A stretch of 6,846 nt of DNA from an uncultured Sutterella sp. (GCA_900553105.1 USCE01000069.1:1-6846); one strand, 5' to 3'; counted from the first letter of the stretch, positions 1-5,610 are shown. Made by a program: numbers and translations. The notes: a model not told the origin generated them from the letters alone.

Positions 1-1
1 C

Positions 2-184
2 TCGCAATCCTCTTCATCCAAACGCCGTCCACGCAGAGCTCGCCAAGAAGCTGCAGCAGCGCCAGCCGCTGTAGTGGAAACGGCTACGACTGCCAACACT
101 CCCTCAGCCTCCTCGCAAGCTTCGGATATCGGCACACAAGCCACAACGCCTTCGCCTGCCACAACGCAAGAGCCTAACGCTTAG
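2..184 (+). CDS. C-terminal tail of an unidentified protein (5' end outside window)
   Basis: An open frame enters from the left edge and stops at TAG 182-184, giving 60 residues. A short Ser run and a basic patch (KRRPRRARQE) are followed by a tail made almost entirely of Ala, Thr, Ser, Pro and Gln. This composition and the lack of in-frame stops favour this frame over the other two, and a terminator follows 22 bases later. Such disordered basic and Ala-rich tails occur on RNA-binding proteins such as RNase E, DEAD-box helicases or pseudouridine synthases. Nothing here decides between them, so I assign no function. The frame call itself is moderately secure. Confidence 0.6.
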   Translation, partial: SQSSSSKRRPRRARQEAAAAPAAVVETATTANTPSASSQASDIGTQATTPSPATTQEPNA

Positions 185-206
185 CGCACACGAATTGGTT
201 GCGATC

Positions 207-240
207 ACGGCTGCTCCAATGGGGTGGCCGTTTGCTTTTG
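207..240 (+). terminator. Rho-independent terminator after the first gene
   Basis: Bases 208-217 pair with 221-230 around a three-base AAT loop. The stem has ten pairs, three of them G-T wobbles, with an extra A-T pair at 207/231. The T-rich run TTTGCTTTT follows. It lies just downstream of the TAG at 182-184 and separates that gene from the transporter operon. Confidence 0.65.
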
Positions 241-246
241 AAGACA

Positions 247-264
247 TTTTTTGTCAACAAAAAA
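247..264. promoter_or_regulatory. Near-perfect palindrome, possible operator upstream of the transporter operon
   Basis: TTTTTTGT (247-254) and ACAAAAAA (257-264) are perfect inverted repeats around a two-base CA centre. The core TTGTCAACAA resembles operators of GntR-type regulators. It lies about 155 bases before the transporter start in a 233-base gene-free gap. It is AT-rich, so it could be chance or part of extended terminator DNA. I found no clearly convincing -35/-10 pair between it and the gene. Confidence 0.3.
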
Positions 265-417
265 CGAATCAATCAGGAAAAACGCTCTAAGTGACAAAGC
301 CTAGAAGCACCTAATATACCTATTGCTCCATCTGCCAATCTCTAATACCATGATTTTCAATGCGGATTTTTGCCGTTTTATTTTCTTAATTTCTTTTACA
401 AATGAGGGCAGACAATC

Positions 418-1590
418 ATGTTTGAGAGCATGTTCTGGTATCTGTTTATCTGTCTAGCATTTTTCGCGATCGGCGACTTTCTTGGCGTAGCCACCAAGGC
501 GAAGCTGTCGGCCGTTTTCGTGAGCTTGATGCTCTTTTTAATCTTCTTTCTCTTCGATTGGATCCCTGATGATGCGATCAACCAGGCCGGTCTTTCTCAA
601 ATCGGTCGCTGGGCTTCAGGCTTTGTGGTCTTCGGCATGGGTACCACGATTAATGTGAAAGAATTGGCAGCGGAATGGCGCACGGTGGCCACCGCCTGTA
701 TGTCTATGGCCGTCCTTTGGGTGGCCATTGTTATTTTGACGCCGATCATCGGTTACAGCGAAGCTATTGTGGTGTTGCCGATTTTAAATGGCGGCATTAT
801 TGCTACTCAAGTGATGACCTCGGCGGCTATGGAACAAGGCCTGACGATGGCCGCAGCATTGGGCACAATCGTTTTTGCCGTACAAAAGTTCTGCGGCACG
901 CCTTTTGCCTCTTACTTCGGTTTGAAAGAAGCACGCATCGTACTCGAAGAGTACCGCCGTACGGGTATTAATCCGAACAAACCCGCCCCTAAGGCCGGTG
1001 AAGAACCGAAGTTGATGTTCTGGGAACAAAACAAGAAGTTCTACGGTCAATTCGTCTGCTTGGGCCTGACCTCATTCTTTGTATGGGTTGCCTCCTGCAT
1101 CGGCTCTTTGACGGGCTTAAGCTACACCATCTGGTGCTTGATTTTAGGCGCCATTATGGCCAGTACGGGCTACGTGCCGAAAAACATCCTCGTGAAAGCC
1201 AATGCTGCGGGTATCTTCAACATCGCGGTGTTTGCCTCCATCATTCCGGCACTCTCGAAGATTAAGCTCGAAGACTTGGTTACGCTCGGTATGAATACCG
1301 CTATTATTTTCGTGGTCACGCTCGTACTGTTGTACATCTTCTTCGGCATTTTGCCGTTGTGGAAGGTACAAGGTCATAAGAATGTGGCCTTGGGTGTGTC
1401 GGCCGCTCAATTATTGGGCTTCCCCGCCACGTACTTGATTGCCAATGAAGTGGCTCAAGCGGCAGCCGAAAACGAAGAAGAAAAGCAAGTCGTCCTCGAT
1501 GCCATTATGTCGAAGTACTTGGTCGGTGGCTTTACCACCGTGACGTCTGTCTCGGTGATTATTGCCGGCTTCTTTGAAAAATTACTCTAA
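418..1590 (+). CDS. Multi-pass membrane transporter, sodium/glutamate symporter-like
   Basis: This 390-residue inner-membrane protein has about ten or more hydrophobic segments, including residues 6-24, 30-48, 66-80, 90-112, 115-134, 142-158, 212-232, 236-250, 264-280, 293-314 and 368-386. A hydrophilic, probably cytoplasmic loop at about 168-210 divides it into two halves. Gly-rich stretches lie inside the membrane regions (NGGIIATQ near 124-131, GFPATYLIANE near 334-344). Two halves, this length and a central loop fit the GltS type of carboxylate/glutamate symporter, but I rely on overall resemblance and not on a diagnostic motif, so the substrate is uncertain. ATG 418 is preceded by GAGGG at 404-408 with nine bases between. 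The GGT-family gene follows after 29 bases, probably in one transcript, which supports a role in taking up glutamate or a gamma-glutamyl-like substrate. Confidence 0.8.
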   Translation: MFESMFWYLFICLAFFAIGDFLGVATKAKLSAVFVSLMLFLIFFLFDWIPDDAINQAGLSQIGRWASGFVVFGMGTTINVKELAAEWRTVATACMSMAVLWVAIVILTPIIGYSEAIVVLPILNGGIIATQVMTSAAMEQGLTMAAALGTIVFAVQKFCGTPFASYFGLKEARIVLEEYRRTGINPNKPAPKAGEEPKLMFWEQNKKFYGQFVCLGLTSFFVWVASCIGSLTGLSYTIWCLILGAIMASTGYVPKNILVKANAAGIFNIAVFASIIPALSKIKLEDLVTLGMNTAIIFVVTLVLLYIFFGILPLWKVQGHKNVALGVSAAQLLGFPATYLIANEVAQAAAENEEEKQVVLDAIMSKYLVGGFTTVTSVSVIIAGFFEKLL

Positions 1591-1619
1591 CCGTTACTTA
1601 ACTATAAGGATTGAACGCT

Positions 1620-3233
1620 ATGTTTAAATTTGACGCTCAAGACTATCCTTACGCCTCCAAGCGCCATGTCGTCTACGCCAAAAACGGCATGAGCTGCGTG
1701 GGTAACCCTTCGGGAGCTGCCGCCGGGCTTCGTGTTTTACAAAAAGGCGGTAACGCTATCGATGCGGCCATTGCTGTGGCGACCGCTCAGCCTGTTGTGG
1801 AACCCACGGGTAACGGTTTGGGTGCAGACTGCTTTGCGTTGATTTGGTACCAAGGCAAGCTCTATGGCATCAACGGCTCGGGGCCCTTGCCCAAACTCGC
1901 CTCCATTGCCAAACTTAAGGAACGTGGCTTTGACAGCATTCCTCCCTATGGTGTTGAACCGATCGACGTGCCGGGGGCAGTCGGCGGTTGGATGGCCATG
2001 CATGAACGCTTCGGTCGCCTGCCCTTGGAAGAAGTGATGGCCCCGGCAATCGAATACGCCGAAAACGGCTATCCTGTCTCGCCCAACATCAGCCGCTTGT
2101 GGGAAGAAGCTTGGGGCATTTACAGCAAATTTAAAGACCGTCCAGAATTTAAGGGTTGGTTTGACACGTTTGCCCCCAATAACACCTGGTACCGTCCCGG
2201 TGAAGTCTTCAAGAGCCCGGACATGGCTAAGACGCTTCGCGAAATCGCTGCCACGAAGGGCGAGTCCTTCTACCGCGGTGAACTCGCCAAAAAGATGGAT
2301 GCCTTCATGAAAGAGCACAACGGTTTCTTGCGCTATGAAGACTTGGCTGCTTACCACCCCGAATGGGTTGAACCGATCAAGACCGACTACCGTGGCTATG
2401 ACATTTGGGAAATTCCGCCCAACAGTCATGGCATCACGGTATTGATGGCCTTGAACATCTTGAAGGGCTTTGAGTTCGGCGAACGCGACACTGTCGATAC
2501 GATGCACAAGCAAATCGAAGCTATGAAGCTTGCCTTCGTGGACACGATGGAATACGTGGCCGAGCCTTCTCACATGCTCGTGACAGCAGAACAATTGCTG
2601 TCGCAAAAATATGCCGATGACCGCCGCGCGCTCATTAAGCCCGACAGCGCCTTGATGCCCGAAGTGGGCGATCCGCGCTACAGCTCCACCGTGTACTTTG
2701 CCACAGCTGACGCCGAAGGCAACATGGTGAGCATGATTCAAAGTAACTTCCGTGGCTTCGGCTCGGGTATCGTCATTCCGGGCACGGGCATCTCTTTGAA
2801 TGACCGCGCCCAAAACTTCCGCTTTGACGAAACGCATCCCAATGCATATGAAGGTGGCAAGCGCCCGTACCACACGATCATTCCAGCCTTCATCAGCCAG
2901 GGTGATAAACCGATCAGTGCCTTGGGCATCATGGGCGGCTGGATGCAACCGCAAGCTCACTTGCAAGTGATCATGAACATGATTGACTTCGGTATGAACC
3001 CGCAACAAGCCTTGGACGCTCCACGTTGGCAATGGATCGGTGGCAAGAAGGTGGAAGTCGAACAAGACACGCCCAATCACATCATCCGACTCTTGCAACG
3101 CATGGGTCACAACATCGTTGTGCAACCAGATCCCTATCACATGGGTCGTGGTCAAGTGATTTTGCGCGATGACAACGGTGTGCTTTGTGCCGGTACTGAA
3201 AAGCGTACGGACGGCCAGATTGCTTCTTGGTAA
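1620..3233 (+). CDS. ggt: Gamma-glutamyltransferase family enzyme (cytoplasmic YwrD/acylase-like type)
   Basis: This 537-residue Ntn-hydrolase of the gamma-glutamyltranspeptidase family cleaves gamma-glutamyl or related acyl amides. Family marks are GGNAIDAAIA (43-52), the autoprocessing site SSTVYFATADAEGN with probable nucleophile Thr357, FGSGIVIPGTGISLND after it, GKRPYHTIIPA (from 413), GIMGGWMQPQ (436-445) and LDAPRW. Cleavage before Thr357 would give large and small subunits. There is no signal peptide, unlike the periplasmic E. coli enzyme. The loop equivalent to E. coli DSREMAP reads NGSGPLP (85-91), so the arginine that holds the substrate alpha-carboxylate is absent. I start at ATG 1620 because AAGGA (1606-1610) is nine bases away; a TTG at 1611 directly abuts the ribosome site and is unlikely. 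It is probably co-transcribed with the transporter. The precise substrate is open; glutaryl or cephalosporin acylase-like activity is an alternative. Confidence 0.93.
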   Translation: MFKFDAQDYPYASKRHVVYAKNGMSCVGNPSGAAAGLRVLQKGGNAIDAAIAVATAQPVVEPTGNGLGADCFALIWYQGKLYGINGSGPLPKLASIAKLKERGFDSIPPYGVEPIDVPGAVGGWMAMHERFGRLPLEEVMAPAIEYAENGYPVSPNISRLWEEAWGIYSKFKDRPEFKGWFDTFAPNNTWYRPGEVFKSPDMAKTLREIAATKGESFYRGELAKKMDAFMKEHNGFLRYEDLAAYHPEWVEPIKTDYRGYDIWEIPPNSHGITVLMALNILKGFEFGERDTVDTMHKQIEAMKLAFVDTMEYVAEPSHMLVTAEQLLSQKYADDRRALIKPDSALMPEVGDPRYSSTVYFATADAEGNMVSMIQSNFRGFGSGIVIPGTGISLNDRAQNFRFDETHPNAYEGGKRPYHTIIPAFISQGDKPISALGIMGGWMQPQAHLQVIMNMIDFGMNPQQALDAPRWQWIGGKKVEVEQDTPNHIIRLLQRMGHNIVVQPDPYHMGRGQVILRDDNGVLCAGTEKRTDGQIASW

Positions 3234-3290
3234 TCAATAGTCTTTTGACGCTTTAATCTTCGACCCGAAAGGATTGTCTTTTCGGGTCGA
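3165..3290 (+). repeat. Direct repeat copy 1: 3' end of ggt plus terminator stem
   Basis: These 126 bases, the last 22 GGT codons, the stop and the terminator stem, recur at 4534-4659 without gaps. A hand count gives 106 of 126 matches, about 84%. This is the functional copy with an intact TAA. Confidence 0.9.
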
Positions 3291-3297
3291 TTTTTTT
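3260..3297 (+). terminator. Rho-independent terminator of the transporter-ggt operon
   Basis: Bases 3260-3270 pair perfectly with 3280-3290 (TCGACCCGAAA / TTTCGGGTCGA, 11 pairs), and seven T residues follow at 3291-3297. The T run is only on the + strand side, so it serves ggt and not the converging hydrolase gene, which ends 10 bases further on. Confidence 0.92.
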
Positions 3298-3306
3298 GTG
3301 TAGCGA

Positions 3307-4092
3307 TTAGAAACTGAGCGTTTCGTTGTCTTTTACGATGATAACGTCCTGCACTGCTCGCTTTGCCAAAGCCTCTTGCAAGGTTTTACGTGTAAGCGTT
3401 GCATGTGGAACCGTGTCCATGTGCGAGGCAACGATCACAGCGTCAGGTGCCTCTTGCCGTACCTTCTCAATATCGCCGACATCCATAATTAATCGACCTT
3501 CATCGATAAGCGTCGCCGCGCAAGCATTAACAATAATCACATCGGGCGCGTGCTTGACTAAAGCTTTTTCAACGCCCTCAAACCAAACTGTATCGCCCGC
3601 AACATAAAGCACCTTTTCTCCGTCAGCTTTAAAAACGACACCACAACTGTCGCCACAAGACTTAATCGTGCCGTGCAGACCTTCAGTTTTGCAAAGACTC
3701 ACCCCGTCAAATTGTGTTTCTTGCGTTAAAACACGAACATCTTTAAAACCGTTTTGCTGCATCACAGCGCAGTCGGACTCGTTTTGCACAAATGTTGTTA
3801 CCGATTTATCCAATGATGTACCGACTATTCCATCAAGACTCATATCGATATGATCCGGATGTACGTGCGTGATGATATAAGCATCTACGCCGTCGAGTAC
3901 TTCTTCAACCGACATTGGTAAATCACACATCGGCATGGGAATAGTTTCCATGGTGGGAGCCGGACATCGATACAAGGGCAACATTTGGAAAGTACCGAAT
4001 GCTCCTTTGGGCATTAACCAAGGATCGATAAGAAACACCTTATCACAATAGGTAAGTTTGAGCGTTGCATTACGAATTTGATGTATTTTCAT
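3307..4092 (-). CDS. Metallo-beta-lactamase-fold hydrolase (UlaG-like group)
   Basis: This 261-residue protein has no signal peptide and is probably a cytoplasmic metal-dependent hydrolase. The full set of metal ligands is visible: THVHPDHID gives His76, His78, Asp80 and His81; His140 lies in TEGLHG; Asp167 in AGDTVW; His224 in ASHMD. The N-terminal strand region (ATLKLTY...VFLIDPWL) is typical of the UlaG-like branch, which includes lactonases and phosphodiesterases; the substrate cannot be read from the sequence. Start ATG 4092-4090 has AAGGA on the minus strand (4103-4099) six bases upstream. It diverges from merR, and a MerR-type promoter points at this gene, so it is probably switched on by the neighbouring regulator. 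It converges on ggt with only a 73-base gap between stops. I see no leftward terminator after it. Confidence 0.92.
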   Translation of the reverse strand: MKIHQIRNATLKLTYCDKVFLIDPWLMPKGAFGTFQMLPLYRCPAPTMETIPMPMCDLPMSVEEVLDGVDAYIITHVHPDHIDMSLDGIVGTSLDKSVTTFVQNESDCAVMQQNGFKDVRVLTQETQFDGVSLCKTEGLHGTIKSCGDSCGVVFKADGEKVLYVAGDTVWFEGVEKALVKHAPDVIIVNACAATLIDEGRLIMDVGDIEKVRQEAPDAVIVASHMDTVPHATLTRKTLQEALAKRAVQDVIIVKDNETLSF

Positions 4093-4110
4093 GATTTATC
4101 CTTAAATTCA

Positions 4111-4133
4111 ACATCAAAGGAATCTTTTGATGT
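4111..4133. repeat. Second inverted repeat in the hydrolase-merR gap
   Basis: ACATCAAA (4111-4118) and TTTGATGT (4126-4133) are a perfect 8-base inverted repeat with a seven-base spacer. The predicted leftward transcription start (about 4129) falls inside its right arm. A DNA operator for another regulator is therefore more likely than a full RNA hairpin. Function is inferred only from symmetry and position. Confidence 0.5.
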
Positions 4134-4135
4134 AC

Positions 4136-4166
4136 AGTTTGAACCTTCAAGTCACTTGAAGGTCAA
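4136..4166 (-). promoter_or_regulatory. MerR-type promoter driving the hydrolase gene leftward
   Basis: On the minus strand, TTGACC (4166-4161) is a good -35 and CAAACT (4141-4136) a weak -10, separated by 19 bases in place of the usual 17. The spacer begins TTC and ends GAAGGTT. This is the same arrangement as the E. coli CueR-activated copA promoter (TTGACC, TTC...GAAGGTT, then a weak -10). MerR-family activators correct such overlong spacers by twisting the DNA. The likely start of transcription is near 4129, leaving a leader of about 37 bases. Confidence 0.8.
4143..4163. promoter_or_regulatory. MerR operator dyad, also carrying the merR ribosome site
   Basis: ACCTTCAAG (4143-4151) and CTTGAAGGT (4155-4163) form a perfect 9-base dyad with a TCA centre. 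It lies within the 19-base promoter spacer and the edge of the -35, where MerR dimers bind. Its right arm also contains GAAGG (4158-4162), seven bases before the merR ATG at 4170 and the only good Shine-Dalgarno match there. One element is therefore both the operator for the divergent gene and the merR translation signal. Confidence 0.85.
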
Positions 4167-4169
4167 GAC

Positions 4170-4523
4170 ATGAAAATTGGAGAACTCGCTGCTCGAACAG
4201 GTTGCTCGGCCCCGACCATTCGCTTTTATGAAGAAAAAGGATTGATCTGCTCAAAACGCAACTTTGCTAATTATCGCGTCTACGATGAAGTGGCCATTGA
4301 GCGTTTGCAATTCATTGCCGATTGCCGGGCAAATGGGATGAAATTATCGTGCATTGAAGAGCTTTTAGCCTGCCGAGATGACATTTCGAAAACGCCCGAT
4401 AACATCCAAGAGCGTATTGAATCAATACGTACTCAAGCGCATGAGCACATCGAGCAAATGCACCGGATTCTCGCGTTTTTAGATGAACTAGATAAGAAAT
4501 TAACAAAAGAAAAATCACGGTGA
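4170..4523 (+). CDS. MerR-family transcriptional regulator
   Basis: This 117-residue DNA-binding regulator begins with the MerR winged helix-turn-helix: MKIGELAARTGCSAPTIRFYEEKGLI (1-26), then the wing NYRVYD (34-39) and the second helical element LQFIADCRANGMKLSCIEELL (46-66). A C-terminal coiled-coil dimerisation helix (about 76-112) completes the usual MerR plan. FIADCRANGM resembles the PbrR/CadR group, but the metal-ligand cysteines of that group are missing: there is none near residue 77-79 and no Cys pair at the C-terminus. The cysteines present are 12, 27, 52, 61 and 68. A thiol-reactive or organic signal is therefore as likely as a metal. It most likely controls the divergent hydrolase and itself through the dyad at its start. 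GAAGG in that dyad sets ATG 4170. Confidence 0.95.
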   Translation: MKIGELAARTGCSAPTIRFYEEKGLICSKRNFANYRVYDEVAIERLQFIADCRANGMKLSCIEELLACRDDISKTPDNIQERIESIRTQAHEHIEQMHRILAFLDELDKKLTKEKSR

Positions 4524-4533
4524 ATTTATTTTG

Positions 4534-4599
4534 TGTTATGCAAACGGTATGCCTTGTACCGATACTGAAAAGCGTACGAACGATCAGATTGTTTCTTGG
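4534..4599 (+). pseudogene. Relic of the 3' end of a ggt copy
   Basis: These bases match codons 516-537 of the upstream GGT gene. In frame, the relic reads NGMPCTDTEKRTNDQIVSW against NGVLCAGTEKRTDGQIASW in ggt. The equivalent of the TAA stop has become ACA. No start or body of a second GGT remains: the match begins about ten bases after the merR stop (TGA 4521-4523). Most differences are G-to-A or C-to-T in the relic, as expected for DNA no longer under coding selection. Confidence 0.85.
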
Positions 4600-4659
4600 A
4601 CATCGATAATCTTTTGACGTTTTAATCTTCGTCCCGACAGGATTGTCTTTTCGGGTCGA
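4534..4659 (+). repeat. Direct repeat copy 2: diverged ggt tail plus terminator stem
   Basis: This is the gapless partner of 3165-3290 at a constant offset of 1369 bases, about 84% identical by hand count. Similarity stops at the T run after the stem. The hydrolase gene and merR lie exactly between the two copies. Confidence 0.9.
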
Positions 4660-4664
4660 TTTTT
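4629..4664 (+). terminator. Weakened duplicate terminator, probably serving merR
   Basis: Copy of the ggt terminator. Two substitutions (A to T at 4632 and A to C at 4638) break pairs in the stem, and the T run has shrunk from seven to five (4660-4664). The inner CCCGA/TCGGG core still pairs. It is the first terminator-like structure after merR. Confidence 0.55.
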
Positions 4665-5101
4665 GTACTAATCACCTTCAAACCTCATAAGACAAAAAGC
4701 CCAAAGCTCTGCTCTCGCAAGAGAAGCTAGAATCGCTGCTTAAAATATTTTTATTCCTCTGGAGATAACATCGACTACATGTGAGATTCCTCAAGTTACT
4801 CCTGCCAAATAGGTTTTTCGCCATTAGGAAGATTAATGTATGGTCTTGCTCCTCTATTTTCGTCCAATTGACAACTCAGAATTTGCACTCAACTTGAGAG
4901 GATTGTTTTTCATTTTTATCATAGTTCTGCGAATACTGAAGAGGTTCCCAAAGGAATTGGACCTAGCGTACGACTTTCAATGGTTCAATTTCTTCTTTTC
5001 AAGTCAGAAAGAGTTTCTTTTTTTCTACTGACTCTTCGATAATCTGTTCGCCGAATAATTTGAAGCATCCAATTTATAGGCTAACACGAACATCTGGGGT
5101 A
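4665..5101. other. AT-rich gap without a convincing gene
   Basis: I see no RNA gene, mobile-element end or well-supported coding region here. On the + strand a 63-codon frame starts at ATG 4840 with AGGAAG eight bases before it. Its product is dominated by Phe and Leu with one possible membrane segment (about residues 22-33), so it may be chance in AT-rich DNA. On the minus strand one reading frame holds two protein-like pieces interrupted by several stops (see findings), which could be a decayed gene tail. Confidence 0.5.
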
Positions 5102-5144
5102 GAAAGACAAAGAGCTAGACGGTCTAAGAAACCGTCTAGCTCTT
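5102..5144 (-). terminator. Terminator of the tRNA array
   Basis: A perfect 14-pair stem (5110-5123 with 5131-5144) encloses a seven-base loop. Read leftward it ends ...CTCTT and is followed by the T-rich TGTCTTTCT. It lies six bases beyond the tRNA-Leu CCA end, as expected for the end of a leftward tRNA transcript. Confidence 0.85.
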
Positions 5145-5150
5145 AAATTA

Positions 5151-5239
5151 TGGTGGCCGGGACGGGAATCGAACCCGTACGCCTTTTTATTGGCGGCGGA
5201 TTTTAAGTCCGCTACGTCTACCAATTCCGTCACCCGGCC
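5151..5239 (-). tRNA. tRNA-Leu (anticodon UAA)
   Basis: An 89-base gene including an encoded CCA (5153-5151). The acceptor arms GGCCGGG and CCCGGCC pair perfectly. The anticodon stem GCGGA/TCCGC encloses CTTAAAA, giving anticodon UAA (5205-5203). The T arm GTTCGATTC and a long class II variable arm (GCC.../...GGC around AATAAAAA) identify leucine. It is the last gene of the leftward array. Confidence 0.97.
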
Positions 5240-5256
5240 AACCAATTCTGTAAACG

Positions 5257-5277
5257 AAAAAAGCTCTAACGAGCTTT
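5257..5277 (-). terminator. Small internal terminator-like hairpin before tRNA-Leu
   Basis: AAAGCTC (5260-5266) pairs with GAGCTTT (5271-5277) around a four-base loop. Read leftward it ends in six consecutive T residues. It lies in the 49-base spacer between a tRNA-Gly and tRNA-Leu, so it could stop part of the transcripts or act as a processing signal. Confidence 0.45.
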
Positions 5278-5288
5278 ATTCTGAAAAC

Positions 5289-5364
5289 TGGAGCGGGAAA
5301 CGAGTCTCGAACTCGCGACCTCAACCTTGGCAAGGTTGCGCTCTACCAACTGAGCTATTCCCGC
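5289..5364 (-). tRNA. tRNA-Gly (anticodon GCC), copy 1
   Basis: A 76-base gene with encoded CCA. GCGGGAA at the 5' end pairs with TTCCCGC, the anticodon arm is CAACC-TTGCCAA-GGTTG, and the T loop is GTTCGAGAC. It is base-for-base identical to the copy at 5468-5543. It is third in transcription order. Confidence 0.97.
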
Positions 5365-5373
5365 ATATTTTCA

Positions 5374-5447
5374 TGGAGGCGCGAAGCGGAGTCGAACCGC
5401 TCTAAACGGATTTGCAATCCGCTGCATAACCGCTTTGCTATCGCGCC
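5374..5447 (-). tRNA. tRNA-Cys (anticodon GCA)
   Basis: A 74-base gene with encoded CCA. The acceptor GGCGCGA pairs with TCGCGCC, and the anticodon arm GCGGA-TTGCAAA-TCCGT shows GCA. It stands between the two tRNA-Gly genes, nine bases from one and 20 from the other. Confidence 0.97.
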
Positions 5448-5467
5448 ATCCTATTGTTAAAGATCTT

Positions 5468-5543
5468 TGGAGCGGGAAACGAGTCTCGAACTCGCGACCT
5501 CAACCTTGGCAAGGTTGCGCTCTACCAACTGAGCTATTCCCGC
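5468..5543 (-). tRNA. tRNA-Gly (anticodon GCC), copy 2
   Basis: Identical in all 76 bases to the copy at 5289-5364, while the flanking bases differ. It is the first gene of the array; its 5' end is about eight bases after the predicted transcription start. Confidence 0.97.
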
Positions 5544-5557
5544 GTCAAGAAATCCGT

Positions 5558-5587
5558 ATTTTAATCAGGTTCCCAATGATTTGTCAA
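5558..5587 (-). promoter_or_regulatory. Sigma-70 promoter of the tRNA array
   Basis: On the minus strand the -35 is a consensus TTGACA (5587-5582) and the -10 is TAAAAT (5563-5558, five of six), with an 18-base spacer. It points at tRNA-Gly copy 2 and lies just downstream of the methyltransferase stop codon. This matches the strong promoter expected for stable RNA genes. Confidence 0.85.
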
Positions 5588-5610
5588 GGGGCTGCAAGAG
5601 TCTTTTTTCA

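Noticed and set aside
312..348. TAATAT (312-317) and TAATAC (343-348) as -10 elements of the transporter operon
   Set aside because: Neither has a recognisable -35 at 16-18 bases, so no promoter is called.
1611..1619. TTG at 1611 as the start of ggt
   Set aside because: It directly abuts the AAGGA ribosome site (1606-1610), leaving no spacing. ATG at 1620 has ideal spacing.
1737..3155. 472-codon open frame on the minus strand
   Set aside because: It lies wholly inside the well-supported ggt gene and has no recognisable domain. Long antisense frames are common opposite coding DNA of this base composition.
3307..4523. The hydrolase-merR module as an insertion sequence or transposon cargo
   Set aside because: There is no transposase or integrase, no terminal inverted repeats and no short target duplication. 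The flanking repeat is ggt-derived.
4840..5031. 63-codon + strand frame with a plausible Shine-Dalgarno (AGGAAG)
   Set aside because: The product is extremely Phe/Leu-rich, lies in AT-rich DNA and matches no family I recognise. It also overlaps protein-like pieces on the other strand. I mention it in the gap description only.
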